Of a DNA stretch of 50,607 nucleotides, positions 31,337 to 40,167 are shown one piece after another. The stretch comes from CAXXOK01 sp001604115. GTDB lineage: Bacteria > Bacillota > Clostridia > Christensenellales > Aristaeellaceae. Location of the stretch: assembly GCA_034928535.1 (NCBI GenBank), contig JAYFOV010000007.1:1-50607 (forward strand), written 5' to 3'. The position numbers and the translations under genes were made by a program. Each line of letters begins with the position of its first letter. Position 1 is the first letter of the stretch. Under the pieces are notes generated by a model. That model saw nothing but the letters and a program-made list of their open reading frames with translations. It was not told where the DNA came from and ran no database searches.

Positions 31337-34300
31337 TCAAATTTTCCACAGCCGTTTCATGGCGGCAAAGGCGCGCACATAACCGGCGAACTCCTCGCCG
31401 GCGGCCAGCTCATTGTCCAAAATGGCTTCCAGCTCCATTTCGGCAGCGGGCTTCAGCCCCACACCCCGGCCATTGCCCACTGTTTCAAAGGCATGCCCCA
31501 TGAGCTTTTGCCCCGCCATGGGGAAGGCCGCGTAAAACGCAGTCACATACTCCTTAAACAGCATGCGCCGCCGCTCCATGGGCGCGGCCATCGCCTGCAC
31601 CGGCACATCCGTGCCTTGCACGGTGCTGCGCAGGCGGCCATCCTCCGACAGCAGGCCAATGGCCACTTCCTGCTTGGGCTCCCGGCTTTGAACCAGAAGC
31701 AGATCCACCAGCGGGTGGCTCTTGCTCAACCCCAGTTTGGCAATATCATAGAGCTTTTTGCGGGTCAGATCATCAAAATACGTCAAAAACTTACCGCCGC
31801 CGCCCGCCACGCATATTTCCATGCGCGGCCGCAGCTGCGCGCGCGTTTTCGCGTCCATGTTGCAACGCTCCAGCAGCTCCCCGCACAGGCGGAACAGGAA
31901 CCCGAAATTGAACAGCAGCAGGCTTTCCAGCAGGCTCACCCGCCCTTGGGAGCGGGCAAAGGCCATGACCTCGGCCACGCCCTCGCCATGCTCGGCAAAA
32001 AACGCGTCCATCAGGAATTCATTTTTCTGGCGCACACGCAGGGAGGCGTGCCCGCCCGCAAAGGAGCGGCTCATTTCCCGCACCAGAATGCGCAGGGGCT
32101 CCTCGGCGGTGGTAAAATCCGCCTCAAAGGCCTCGCGCCGGTGCTCCGCCAGGGAATCGAACAGGATCTGCCGGCACCCCAGCAGCAGGGATGTTTCGGC
32201 CGCCGCATAGGGCGCGCCGCCCAGCCACACGCTCAGGTCGGTGGTGCCTCCGCCCACGTCCATGTTCAGGAAGCCGCTCACGGCGTTTACCTCATTGCGG
32301 CTGCGGAAATACAGGCCGTCCGCCTGATTTTCGCTGGCGAAGAGCACCGCGGGCACCCCTTGGGTGAGCGGCATGCCGGTCTCGGCCGCCACCTCGCGGC
32401 TCAACCCCCGCACGGTTTCAAGATAGGCTTCCTGCCGGTGCAAAGGCATGGCGTTGGGCATGCTGACCCGCCACGTGAGCGACGGCGATCCGGACAGCCG
32501 CGCCGCAAGCGATGCCTGCACCATCGCCTGCTTGAGAAACAGCCGCAGGCATTGGATGATGTAGGGTTCGTCCCCCCACTTCAGGCCATAGTACAGGGCG
32601 TTGGGGTTTTTGCGCAGCAGGGTGAGCGTGTCCGGTGGGTAGTAGATGTGCCCATCCAGCAGCGGCTGCTGCCAGCGCTTTTCATCATCGCCGAACATAT
32701 CCATCACGCTCACAAAGGTGGCGGGCTGGGCTTCGCTGCGGAACAGGCGGGGCGGCAAAAACTCGTCCGGCAGGGACAGATCGTCCGCGCCGCGGCCTTG
32801 CAGGAGCGTTTTGAGCAGCCGGGGCGCGAGCGCCGCCGGGCGGATGTGCTCGCCCTGGCGCAGCATCATGGTGGTGGCGTTGCTGCCAAAATCGATGGCA
32901 ACGGCGGCGGGCACCTCCCGCTTGAGCTGGGTGGGCGCATCGTCGTTGGGCAGCGCGCCCAGGCTCAGCTTGCCGCGCGTGAGGCCGATGTACAGCGGCC
33001 AACGCGTGACCCGCGCCACATGCCAGCGGCGCTCGTCGCGCGCGCCGTGGTCATCCTCGTCCATGGCGCGGCGCGGCTCGCCCTGCACAAAGCCGCCCTG
33101 ATCGGGCACCGCCACATCCAGCGCATCGGGGCGCTGCGCCAGCACATAATAGGCCGACCACAGCCCGCCGCGCATGCGCGCCGCAGGCCACAGGCGCACG
33201 GTAGGCACATCCCGCGTGGGAATGGGCACAGCCATGCCGGCGGCAAACGTCTTGCCCAGCGGATAGGTTTTGGAAAGCTCGATGCGGTTTTGGTAGGCCG
33301 CGCCCCCTGCACGCTGCGTGCGTGTGAGCTGCATGCGTGCGCGCACCTTGCGCACGCCTTCCTCCTCCAGCAGGTCAAAGCCAAAGCTGGCGGCGGGCAG
33401 CATGGGGCGGTACAGCTCCTCCGGCTCGGCGTCGGCAGCCTGGCTGAGCCACAGCTGCAGCGCAGGGCCCACGGGCGGCACGGCAAAAAGGTGCTCCGCG
33501 CCCCGCACGGCGCAGGCGGCGTTAAGCCGCGCATCCTCAAAGGGCGGGATGCCCTCGCACAGCAGCAGGCAGTCTGAAAAAGCGCCCGTCAGGGTTTGCA
33601 GATCCTCCATGCCGACCAGCTCCCGCGTCAGGCGCGGCAAGGTGGTTGGCATGTCCTGCAAGGGCAGTTGCAGCGCGATGGCGCGCTCCCCCGCCTCCCG
33701 GAAAGCGGAGCGCTGCACGCTCCATTCCCGCAGCAGCGCGATGACCCGCCGGCTGGCGCCCAGCCTGCCGGTCAGGCGGTTGGCCAGCTCCACAAAGCGC
33801 TTGGCCACGGCGCGGTTCCAATCCCCATCAAACTGCAAAGGCAAGCTGGCTTCCTGCCACAGGCGGCGCAGGGTCTCCTCCTCTCCGGGGGCATTGGCCG
33901 GCTCCAGCAGGTACAGGGGCGATTCGATGGCAAATGCCTTGCCCTGGAACAGGTAGGTGATCACGCTCACACCGCCCAGCTCCCGGGGGGCGGCGGCATC
34001 CGCGGGCGCAAGGCGCGCCAGCAGCGGATTGTTCTGGAATTCTGCCACGGATAGGGGATCATCCTGCCGGACAACGCCGGGCAGCTGGCTCACCTCTTTG
34101 AGCCCGCACACGGCCAGCGCGCGGATGTACAGCTCCCGCTCGGCGCGGGCATCCCCCGCCTCCAGCCGCTCCCGGAAGGAACCGCGCCGCGCCAGCAGAT
34201 CCCCGATAAATTGGTCGATCAACCCGCACAGGCTTGCATCGGCCGCATAGAGGGGGCTGCGGAGCTCCGCGCGCTCGTTTAGCGCCTGCAAATACCGCAG

Positions 34301-34972
34301 CCGCTGCACCAGGCGGGCGCGATCCCCTTCGGCGAGCAGCGGGCAGGGGTCGGTAAAGCGCCCGTGCTGGCGGTCATACCAGCGCACGGCATCCGGCAGG
34401 TAGGCGGACAGATCGCCCGCATTGGCGGCGGGCGCCAGCGCCACCGAAGGGGACAAAAGCCCCACGGCCTTTTTTTCCGGCACGCCGTCCCGTGTGATGG
34501 ACAGCGTGAACAGCCACAGCCCAAACGCCGCCCGCGCCGGGGGCAAGGCCGCCTGCACACTGCGCTGGAACATGCCGCCCTCCCCGGCAAGCATATTTTC
34601 GCAGGCAAGCAGCGGCCAAGTCGCGTCCTTGGCCCAGCCGTCCCACAGGAGCAGCATGGCCAGCACGGCGCGCCAGTCGAGCATTTCCTGGTGGCGCATG
34701 GCATCCTCATAGGGCAAGCGCATCAGGCGGCGCAGCTGCGCCTCCCCGGCCAGCACATCGGGGATGGCGTAACCCACATCCTCCCCCGGGGTCAGGATGT
34801 TGCGGGCGACGCTTTCCAGCCACTCATGGGGCTTTTGGTTGCCATCGCTCACAATGCCCGCGCGGGATTGGTACCCCGCGTGAAAGCCCTCGTCCATCGT
34901 AGGCAGCAGGGTGATGTAGCTGGTATCCTGATCCAGCGCGGCCTTGCGCGCGTCGCGTTTGGTCTTTTTCAT
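31337..34972 (-). CDS. Giant protein with C-terminal actin/Hsp70-like ATPase domain
   Basis: A 1211-residue protein with no signal peptide or clear membrane helix. The first 690 residues match nothing I know. From about residue 690 an actin-like ATPase fold is visible: phosphate-1 loop AVAIDFGSNATTMM (Asp694), phosphate-2 loop NMDVGGGTTDLSVW (Asp905 to Asp912), and adenosine motif CVAGGGGKFL (1054-1063). It may be related to SrfB/COG4457-type proteins, but that is only an impression. The ATG overlaps the tubulin-like gene's stop as ATGA, with AGGAGG upstream. This coupling suggests the two cytoskeletal-type NTPases act together. It is last in a four-gene same-strand cluster. Confidence 0.7.
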   Translation of the reverse strand: MKKTKRDARKAALDQDTSYITLLPTMDEGFHAGYQSRAGIVSDGNQKPHEWLESVARNILTPGEDVGYAIPDVLAGEAQLRRLMRLPYEDAMRHQEMLDWRAVLAMLLLWDGWAKDATWPLLACENMLAGEGGMFQRSVQAALPPARAAFGLWLFTLSITRDGVPEKKAVGLLSPSVALAPAANAGDLSAYLPDAVRWYDRQHGRFTDPCPLLAEGDRARLVQRLRYLQALNERAELRSPLYAADASLCGLIDQFIGDLLARRGSFRERLEAGDARAERELYIRALAVCGLKEVSQLPGVVRQDDPLSVAEFQNNPLLARLAPADAAAPRELGGVSVITYLFQGKAFAIESPLYLLEPANAPGEEETLRRLWQEASLPLQFDGDWNRAVAKRFVELANRLTGRLGASRRVIALLREWSVQRSAFREAGERAIALQLPLQDMPTTLPRLTRELVGMEDLQTLTGAFSDCLLLCEGIPPFEDARLNAACAVRGAEHLFAVPPVGPALQLWLSQAADAEPEELYRPMLPAASFGFDLLEEEGVRKVRARMQLTRTQRAGGAAYQNRIELSKTYPLGKTFAAGMAVPIPTRDVPTVRLWPAARMRGGLWSAYYVLAQRPDALDVAVPDQGGFVQGEPRRAMDEDDHGARDERRWHVARVTRWPLYIGLTRGKLSLGALPNDDAPTQLKREVPAAVAIDFGSNATTMMLRQGEHIRPAALAPRLLKTLLQGRGADDLSLPDEFLPPRLFRSEAQPATFVSVMDMFGDDEKRWQQPLLDGHIYYPPDTLTLLRKNPNALYYGLKWGDEPYIIQCLRLFLKQAMVQASLAARLSGSPSLTWRVSMPNAMPLHRQEAYLETVRGLSREVAAETGMPLTQGVPAVLFASENQADGLYFRSRNEVNAVSGFLNMDVGGGTTDLSVWLGGAPYAAAETSLLLGCRQILFDSLAEHRREAFEADFTTAEEPLRILVREMSRSFAGGHASLRVRQKNEFLMDAFFAEHGEGVAEVMAFARSQGRVSLLESLLLFNFGFLFRLCGELLERCNMDAKTRAQLRPRMEICVAGGGGKFLTYFDDLTRKKLYDIAKLGLSKSHPLVDLLLVQSREPKQEVAIGLLSEDGRLRSTVQGTDVPVQAMAAPMERRRMLFKEYVTAFYAAFPMAGQKLMGHAFETVGNGRGVGLKPAAEMELEAILDNELAAGEEFAGYVRAFAAMKRLWKI

Positions 34973-37062
34973 AGATCCTCCTCGATCACGGCGGCCAGCA
35001 GCGCGGCCGTGAAGCTGGCAAAGGCCGCCTGCGCGCCCTCGCCTGCGCGCTGCCCGCCGCCCATGCCCGCCACCGCGTGCGCCGCGGTGATGCGGTCGGG
35101 CACACGCTGGCGCACCGTGTGGCTAAGCCCCGCCCACAGCGTACGGCGGAGCGCCTCGGCGGCCTGCGCATCCCGCGCGGCGGGCGCGCCGTATTGCGTG
35201 AGCAGGCTGTGCAGCGCGCTGAGCAGCCCGGCGTCAAACAGGCCATTGTGCGGCAGCGCATCGGGCTGCGCCTGCGTGGCGGGCGCATCGCCGATGTGCT
35301 GCTCCACGGCGCGCAGGGCATCCTCATGCACCAGGGCAAAGCGATCCTCCATGGCATCGGCGGCGCGCTCCATGGCATCCATCCGGTTTTGCTCCAGGAG
35401 CAGGGTTTGCGCATCCACCAGGCTCGCATCCTCCCCCGCAAAGCGCGCAAAACGCTCCCGCTGCTCCTGCAGCGCGGCGCGTTGGCTGTCCAGCTTTTGC
35501 ATACGCCGTGCCTGCTCCGCCTGCAAAATGCCCAGGTATGCGCTGCCCCCAACCTGGGCGATCAGCTCCGGCAGGCGCGCGCCCAGGTCGGCATATTCCT
35601 GCCGCAGGGGCGCGGGGGCGCCATCCTGCTGCGTTTGGCCATCCAGCGCAAGCTGCGCGCGCACCTCCACAAACCGGGTGTACAGGCGCGCAAGCTCCCG
35701 CGCGGCCACCTCCTCCGGTTTTTCGGGGCGCAGGGTGGGGGGCAAGGTGCGCAGCACCTGCCACATCCAGTTGACATAAAACGCCAGCAGGCGGTAGAGG
35801 GAATCCACCAGTTTTTCCAGCTGGGCGCGGTTGGCGGCATTCCAGCGGGATACATCCCAAAAATACGGGGCGGCATAGCCCACCTGCCGCACGCCGCGCG
35901 CCGCATCCTCATGCAGGATGGCGCGCAGCGTGGGGTAGCACTCGCCAAAAAACAGCGCCGCGCCTTTCATGAGCCCGCCAAAGCCCGTGCGGTAGCGCCC
36001 GGCCTCCGCGTCAAAGCACGCCCAGGATACCTCGCGGGAGTGCCACTGATAATAGTAGCAATCCATGTTGTGCGCATCCGCCCCGCGAAACCCGGTGCGG
36101 AAAAACTGCGCCCCGCAGCGCACGGCCAGCCATTCCAGCAGGTGTGCGTCATTTTCCTGGCTTTGGGAGCCGGTGGAGTAGATGCGCTGGGTCACAAAGG
36201 CTTCCTTGGGCAGCCCCAGCAGGTAGAGGGCATCATAGACGCCGCGGGCATCCTCCTCCCCGGAGCGGATCATGCCTTCCATGCCGTAATATTGCAGCGC
36301 GGTGCGCGCCTTGTCCAAAAATGCGGCGGATTTGACCACGATTTCCAGCGTTTCATCCGCGGTGGAGGGGGGCACGTCAAAATAGGGCAGCATGAGCGTG
36401 GCCGAAAGGATGAACCGATCCGCCCGGTCCCGGAAACGCTCGCGCAAAAACCGGCTGATGCTGGGGATGCCGCTTGCCCCTGTTCCACCGAAGATGGAGC
36501 CGACCAGCATCACGCGCACGGTATCGCCCGCGTCCAGTTCCCGGCGCATCTGTGAAAGCATGGCCAGCAGCTCGTCGGGCTGGCCTTCGGCGGCCAATGC
36601 GTCCAGGCTGGACAGCAGATCGGCAAAAAACAGCACGCCCAGATCCGGGTGGCCGCGGAAACCTTCGCTATACTCCAGATCCGCCTCGGTGCGGGAAAAC
36701 AGCGAATCGGCCAGCAGGCGATCCTTGCGGTGGTTCTTGGTCATGCCGGCCACGGAGGTGGCGCGCTTGGCCAGGTTCATGTTCCAGCGCTCCACGGTCA
36801 GGGCGGTATGGAATCCCCGGCGGGGCACGCCGCTGGCGGCAAAGGCCTCGCGCACGGTTTCATAATGCTCGGCGGCCTGCTTGGCGCGGGTGGTGTTGCC
36901 GCAGGCGGCATCCACATCCACAATCAGGGCATGAACCCGGGGGATGGGCACGGGGCGGCCATCCGCGTCCGGAGTATACAGCGCATCGGCAGCGCAGGCA
37001 TAGACCAGCGATTCCAGAATTTTGTTGCCGGTGCCGCCAATGGCGATGAGGTAGTAGGACAT
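34969..37062 (-). CDS. Tubulin/FtsZ-like GTPase-domain protein
   Basis: A 697-residue protein. The N-terminus is YYLIAIGGTGNKILESL, with a GGTGNK nucleotide loop. Residues 188-198 read GSIFGGTGASG, the tubulin/FtsZ glycine-rich signature (usually GGGTGSG or GGTGSG), followed by IPSISRFLRE. This is the pattern of the bacterial Tubulin_2 group. The C-terminal half is alpha-helical, with probable coiled coil around residues 505-560 (QAEQARRMQKLDSQRAALQE). ATG 37062 follows AGGAGG at four bases; upstream frame is non-coding. The stop overlaps the actin-like gene by four bases. Polymerisation or GTPase activity is inferred only from the motifs. Confidence 0.72.
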   Translation of the reverse strand: MSYYLIAIGGTGNKILESLVYACAADALYTPDADGRPVPIPRVHALIVDVDAACGNTTRAKQAAEHYETVREAFAASGVPRRGFHTALTVERWNMNLAKRATSVAGMTKNHRKDRLLADSLFSRTEADLEYSEGFRGHPDLGVLFFADLLSSLDALAAEGQPDELLAMLSQMRRELDAGDTVRVMLVGSIFGGTGASGIPSISRFLRERFRDRADRFILSATLMLPYFDVPPSTADETLEIVVKSAAFLDKARTALQYYGMEGMIRSGEEDARGVYDALYLLGLPKEAFVTQRIYSTGSQSQENDAHLLEWLAVRCGAQFFRTGFRGADAHNMDCYYYQWHSREVSWACFDAEAGRYRTGFGGLMKGAALFFGECYPTLRAILHEDAARGVRQVGYAAPYFWDVSRWNAANRAQLEKLVDSLYRLLAFYVNWMWQVLRTLPPTLRPEKPEEVAARELARLYTRFVEVRAQLALDGQTQQDGAPAPLRQEYADLGARLPELIAQVGGSAYLGILQAEQARRMQKLDSQRAALQEQRERFARFAGEDASLVDAQTLLLEQNRMDAMERAADAMEDRFALVHEDALRAVEQHIGDAPATQAQPDALPHNGLFDAGLLSALHSLLTQYGAPAARDAQAAEALRRTLWAGLSHTVRQRVPDRITAAHAVAGMGGGQRAGEGAQAAFASFTAALLAAVIEEDL

Positions 37063-37264
37063 AGTACCTCCTGTGTGCAGCTCAGGGTGGGTGTGCGGGG
37101 AAACGGGGAGGGCGGGCGCGGATCGTGCGCCTGTTGGCAAACGCTGTGGAAGACAGGCGCAACGCGCAAAGCTGCGCAGGCAGGGATCGTGCGCCTGCGG
37201 GCAAACGCGCCGCCCAGCGCGCCGAAAGGTGCAATAGGGTCATGGCAACGGCCGCCCCGGTGCA

Positions 37265-37879
37265 TTACAGCCGTTTGAAAAACGCCTTCTTGCCGGAGAT
37301 GGCCGGGGGCGCGGCCAGGCGGAAACATGCCCATGCCGCCAGCGGGGTGCACGCAAAGCCCCCAAAATAAACGGCATAATCCCATGCGGTGCGTCCGGCA
37401 ATCCACCGCACGCCCGCCAGATAAACCCCTAGCGCCCCCAGCGCGCACACCGCGGCGATGGCCAGCAGCGTGACCCGGAACGTGCGCACCGCGCCCATGG
37501 CCGCGCGCGCGCCGCTGCGGGGGCGCACATAGCGGGCGCGCCACAGCAGCTGCGCCGCCAGGGCAAGCGCCCACGCGCCCAGTGTGGCGCAACCGACCCA
37601 CACGCGCCAGATCAGGTCGCGCATCGCGATTTGATCCAGCAAAAGCTGCCCGGTGGGGCGCGCCGCGTGCCGCGCCAGCCCGGCGATCGCCTGCATGGGC
37701 AGGGAAAGCCCGGGTGCGGAGGGATCCACCAGCTGCGGCGCGGAGCCGGCCAGCGTGTAGGGGAACACATACGCCAGCAGCACAAACGGGATCAGCAGGG
37801 CAAGCCCCCATGCCATCACGTAGCACAGGAGCACCTTTGTGTGGTTGTGGTACCGGATCCGTTGTTTTCCACTTGGCAT
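37265..37879 (-). CDS. Four-helix membrane protein of unknown function
   Basis: A 204-residue protein with four predicted transmembrane helices at about residues 17-42, 91-112, 133-155 and 164-186. The N-terminus is basic, as is the tail (GKKAFFKRL). A loop of about 45 residues follows the first helix. The start has AAAGGA seven bases upstream. There is no family I recognise. It lies between the lipoprotein and tubulin-like genes on the same strand, with gaps of 113 and 202 bp, so it could anchor the cytosolic NTPases to the membrane. That role is inference from position alone. Confidence 0.7.
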   Translation of the reverse strand: MPSGKQRIRYHNHTKVLLCYVMAWGLALLIPFVLLAYVFPYTLAGSAPQLVDPSAPGLSLPMQAIAGLARHAARPTGQLLLDQIAMRDLIWRVWVGCATLGAWALALAAQLLWRARYVRPRSGARAAMGAVRTFRVTLLAIAAVCALGALGVYLAGVRWIAGRTAWDYAVYFGGFACTPLAAWACFRLAAPPAISGKKAFFKRL

Positions 37880-37992
37880 GGCGCTCGTTCCTTTCCGGTA
37901 TCGGGATGGCCGTCAGGGGGGTGTGCCGCGCGAGCCCGCCCGGGGCGCCGCACACCGCGCCCGGGGCAAACCCCGGGGCAGCATACGCCGCG

Positions 37993-40059
37993 CTATTGGG
38001 TCACATACACTTCAAACGCATAGCGGATGAGCGGGCTCTGATCCGAGGCCGCCGCCGCGCGGAGCTGATCCACCAGCTCCTTCAGGCGCACATTGCGGTA
38101 CACAGGCGGGAAATCCGGCACGCGCAGGCCGTGGTACAGCTTGTCCGTGAACCCGCCCCACGCGTGCGCAAACATCTTGGGCAGCCCCTTGGCATCGCGG
38201 TCATACTGGGTCATGGCGGCGGTGAAGGTTTCCCAGGCATAGATTTGCGCCTCGGTGACGGATGCGCTCACGCTGCCCGGGCCGTCGATCCAGTCCACCG
38301 GCTCCCAGGCGACCTGCTCGCCGGTGGCATCGGCGCTCAGGCGCAGGCGGTAATAGCCGGGCTTGAGCAACGCCCCGGCGATGCGCAGCTCACACACCAG
38401 CGCGCCATCCTCCAGGCGCACACCCGTCAGCGTGAAGCCATCGCCCTGCTTGCCCTGTGTGAATACATACTGTTTGTCCCGGTACACGATCGTCTGCCCT
38501 GTGGCAGCCTGCCCCGGGCTGTTGGGCAACACATCGCTGAGCAGCAGGCTGGAAAGCGCCTTGATGCCCGCGCCGCTCAGGCGGCTCACATCCAGCTTGG
38601 CGCCCTCCGCACCCTCGCGGATGGGCAGGCGCACCGTGATGGTGCGGTCCGGCTGCAGGCCGGCGCTATCCGGCGTGAGGGTGAGCAGCGGCAGGCCGCT
38701 GGACGCGGTGCCCGCCTGCGCGCCCGCCGCGCCATCGGTCTGCAAGGCTGCGCCCGGCGTGTGCTGGGTATAAAGCCCCATGCCCGGCCGGGCGATGAGG
38801 GTATGGTTCCACTGAAAGGTAAAGGGCTGCTGGGTCACAGTTTGCCCATTGGCGGTGTAGGACAGCTCCCCGTTTTGGGGGCCGCGAAGCCCTTTGAAGG
38901 CGCTGTCCGCAGCTATGGCCGCGTCCAGCCGGTCGATGAAGCCGCTCACCTTGGCCTTGGTACCGATGACCAGCGTGAGCAGCCTGCGCGGCATCACGCC
39001 CAGATTTTCGAACGTGAGCTTGCGCTCGTCAATGATCACGCGCCCCCACAGGAGCGGCTCGGAAAGGTCTGCGGTGGTAAAGGTGGCCATCTGCCCCAGA
39101 TAGTCCAGCTGAAAATCCAGCACGCCAACGGTCAGCCCCTGATCAAACACCCCGGCCTGGCGCAGCAGCCCCTCCAAAAAGGCAAGGGGCTTGCCGCCGG
39201 CATCCGTGCCGGAAACCCGGCGGATGGATGCGGGATCGGCCGTGATGATGGTGAGCCTGCCGGTATCGATCTGCGCCAGCGCGCTCAGCAGGGCGGAGTT
39301 TTGCTCCTGTGCGCCCGCATCCAGCCTATAACGCGCATCCCCGGCGGCGATGCCTGCGGCGGTCTCGGCCAGCGCGGCATCCATGCCGGCGGCCAGGGCG
39401 GGATTTTCCAGCGCGGCCGCGTCCAGCAACGGGATGCGATCCAGCCACGCGGGCGCGCCCAGCGCGTAAAAGCTGCCGGACATATCCTCCGCGCTCATGC
39501 TCTTGAACAGGGCGGGGGTCACGGCCTGCGCCACGGTGTGCATGTCCCGCCAGATGGCGGCGCGCTGCGCAGCGTCTGTGGCGGTCAAGCCATGGGCGGC
39601 CAGGGTTTCCTCGGGCACGGTTTCATTGCCGTAGCGCAGGGCGCGCACGCGGGTCTCCCCCATGGCGGACAGGAAGGCCGTGAGCAGGTTCTCATACCAC
39701 CCGACATAGTTGCCGTAGCGGTAGTGAAAGCCGCCTTCGCGGTACTTGCGCCCAAAATGGGGGTACATGCTGGCCGTGCCGGGGTTGATGCCCCCCATGT
39801 TCTGCGTGCCGTCCAAAAACAGATCCACAGGCATATACTCCGCGCCGTGGGCGGCATCGGACTGGCCATCGGCTTCTGGATCGTCATAGGCGGGCAGGGA
39901 TAGCAGCGTGAGATCCGGCCCCGCCTTGCCGGCTGGCGCCCCTTGGGGCAGCCATGCGCAGGCGCTCAGGCTCCAGGCGGCCGCCAGCAGCAGCAGCCAA
40001 AGAAGCGCCCGCTTCCCGCTGCCCAAAATAGCCTTGCCGATGCGATGGGGTTGCCGCAA
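37993..40059 (-). CDS. Predicted surface lipoprotein with a possible vWA-like domain
   Basis: A 688-residue protein with a lipoprotein signal: basic N-terminus, hydrophobic stretch LLWLLLLAAAW, and lipobox LSAC with Cys34. Soon after comes DLFLDGTQNMGG (Asp83), which resembles a modified MIDAS motif of von Willebrand A domains (canonical DxSxS). Later LTIITADPASIRR would fit a vWA strand. A long beta-rich C-terminal region follows. The start is TTG at 40059 with AAGGGAG nine bases upstream. It is first of the cluster that includes the membrane, tubulin-like and actin-like proteins. The function is unknown; a surface-exposed sensor or adhesive component is a guess. Confidence 0.65.
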   Translation of the reverse strand: MRQPHRIGKAILGSGKRALLWLLLLAAAWSLSACAWLPQGAPAGKAGPDLTLLSLPAYDDPEADGQSDAAHGAEYMPVDLFLDGTQNMGGINPGTASMYPHFGRKYREGGFHYRYGNYVGWYENLLTAFLSAMGETRVRALRYGNETVPEETLAAHGLTATDAAQRAAIWRDMHTVAQAVTPALFKSMSAEDMSGSFYALGAPAWLDRIPLLDAAALENPALAAGMDAALAETAAGIAAGDARYRLDAGAQEQNSALLSALAQIDTGRLTIITADPASIRRVSGTDAGGKPLAFLEGLLRQAGVFDQGLTVGVLDFQLDYLGQMATFTTADLSEPLLWGRVIIDERKLTFENLGVMPRRLLTLVIGTKAKVSGFIDRLDAAIAADSAFKGLRGPQNGELSYTANGQTVTQQPFTFQWNHTLIARPGMGLYTQHTPGAALQTDGAAGAQAGTASSGLPLLTLTPDSAGLQPDRTITVRLPIREGAEGAKLDVSRLSGAGIKALSSLLLSDVLPNSPGQAATGQTIVYRDKQYVFTQGKQGDGFTLTGVRLEDGALVCELRIAGALLKPGYYRLRLSADATGEQVAWEPVDWIDGPGSVSASVTEAQIYAWETFTAAMTQYDRDAKGLPKMFAHAWGGFTDKLYHGLRVPDFPPVYRNVRLKELVDQLRAAAASDQSPLIRYAFEVYVTQ

Positions 40060-40167
40060 AACCGCTCACTCCCTTATGTGTGTGGTATTGGTTAGATGAT
40101 TCGCCCCTGGGGTGGGCATTTCCTGCGCGGGCAGGTCAGGCCAGCCGCGCGGCCGCCCCGCGCCCGG

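Noticed and set aside
31493..33577. Open frame of 694 codons antisense to the actin-like gene
   Set aside because: Composition artefact opposite a gene with intact ATPase motifs.
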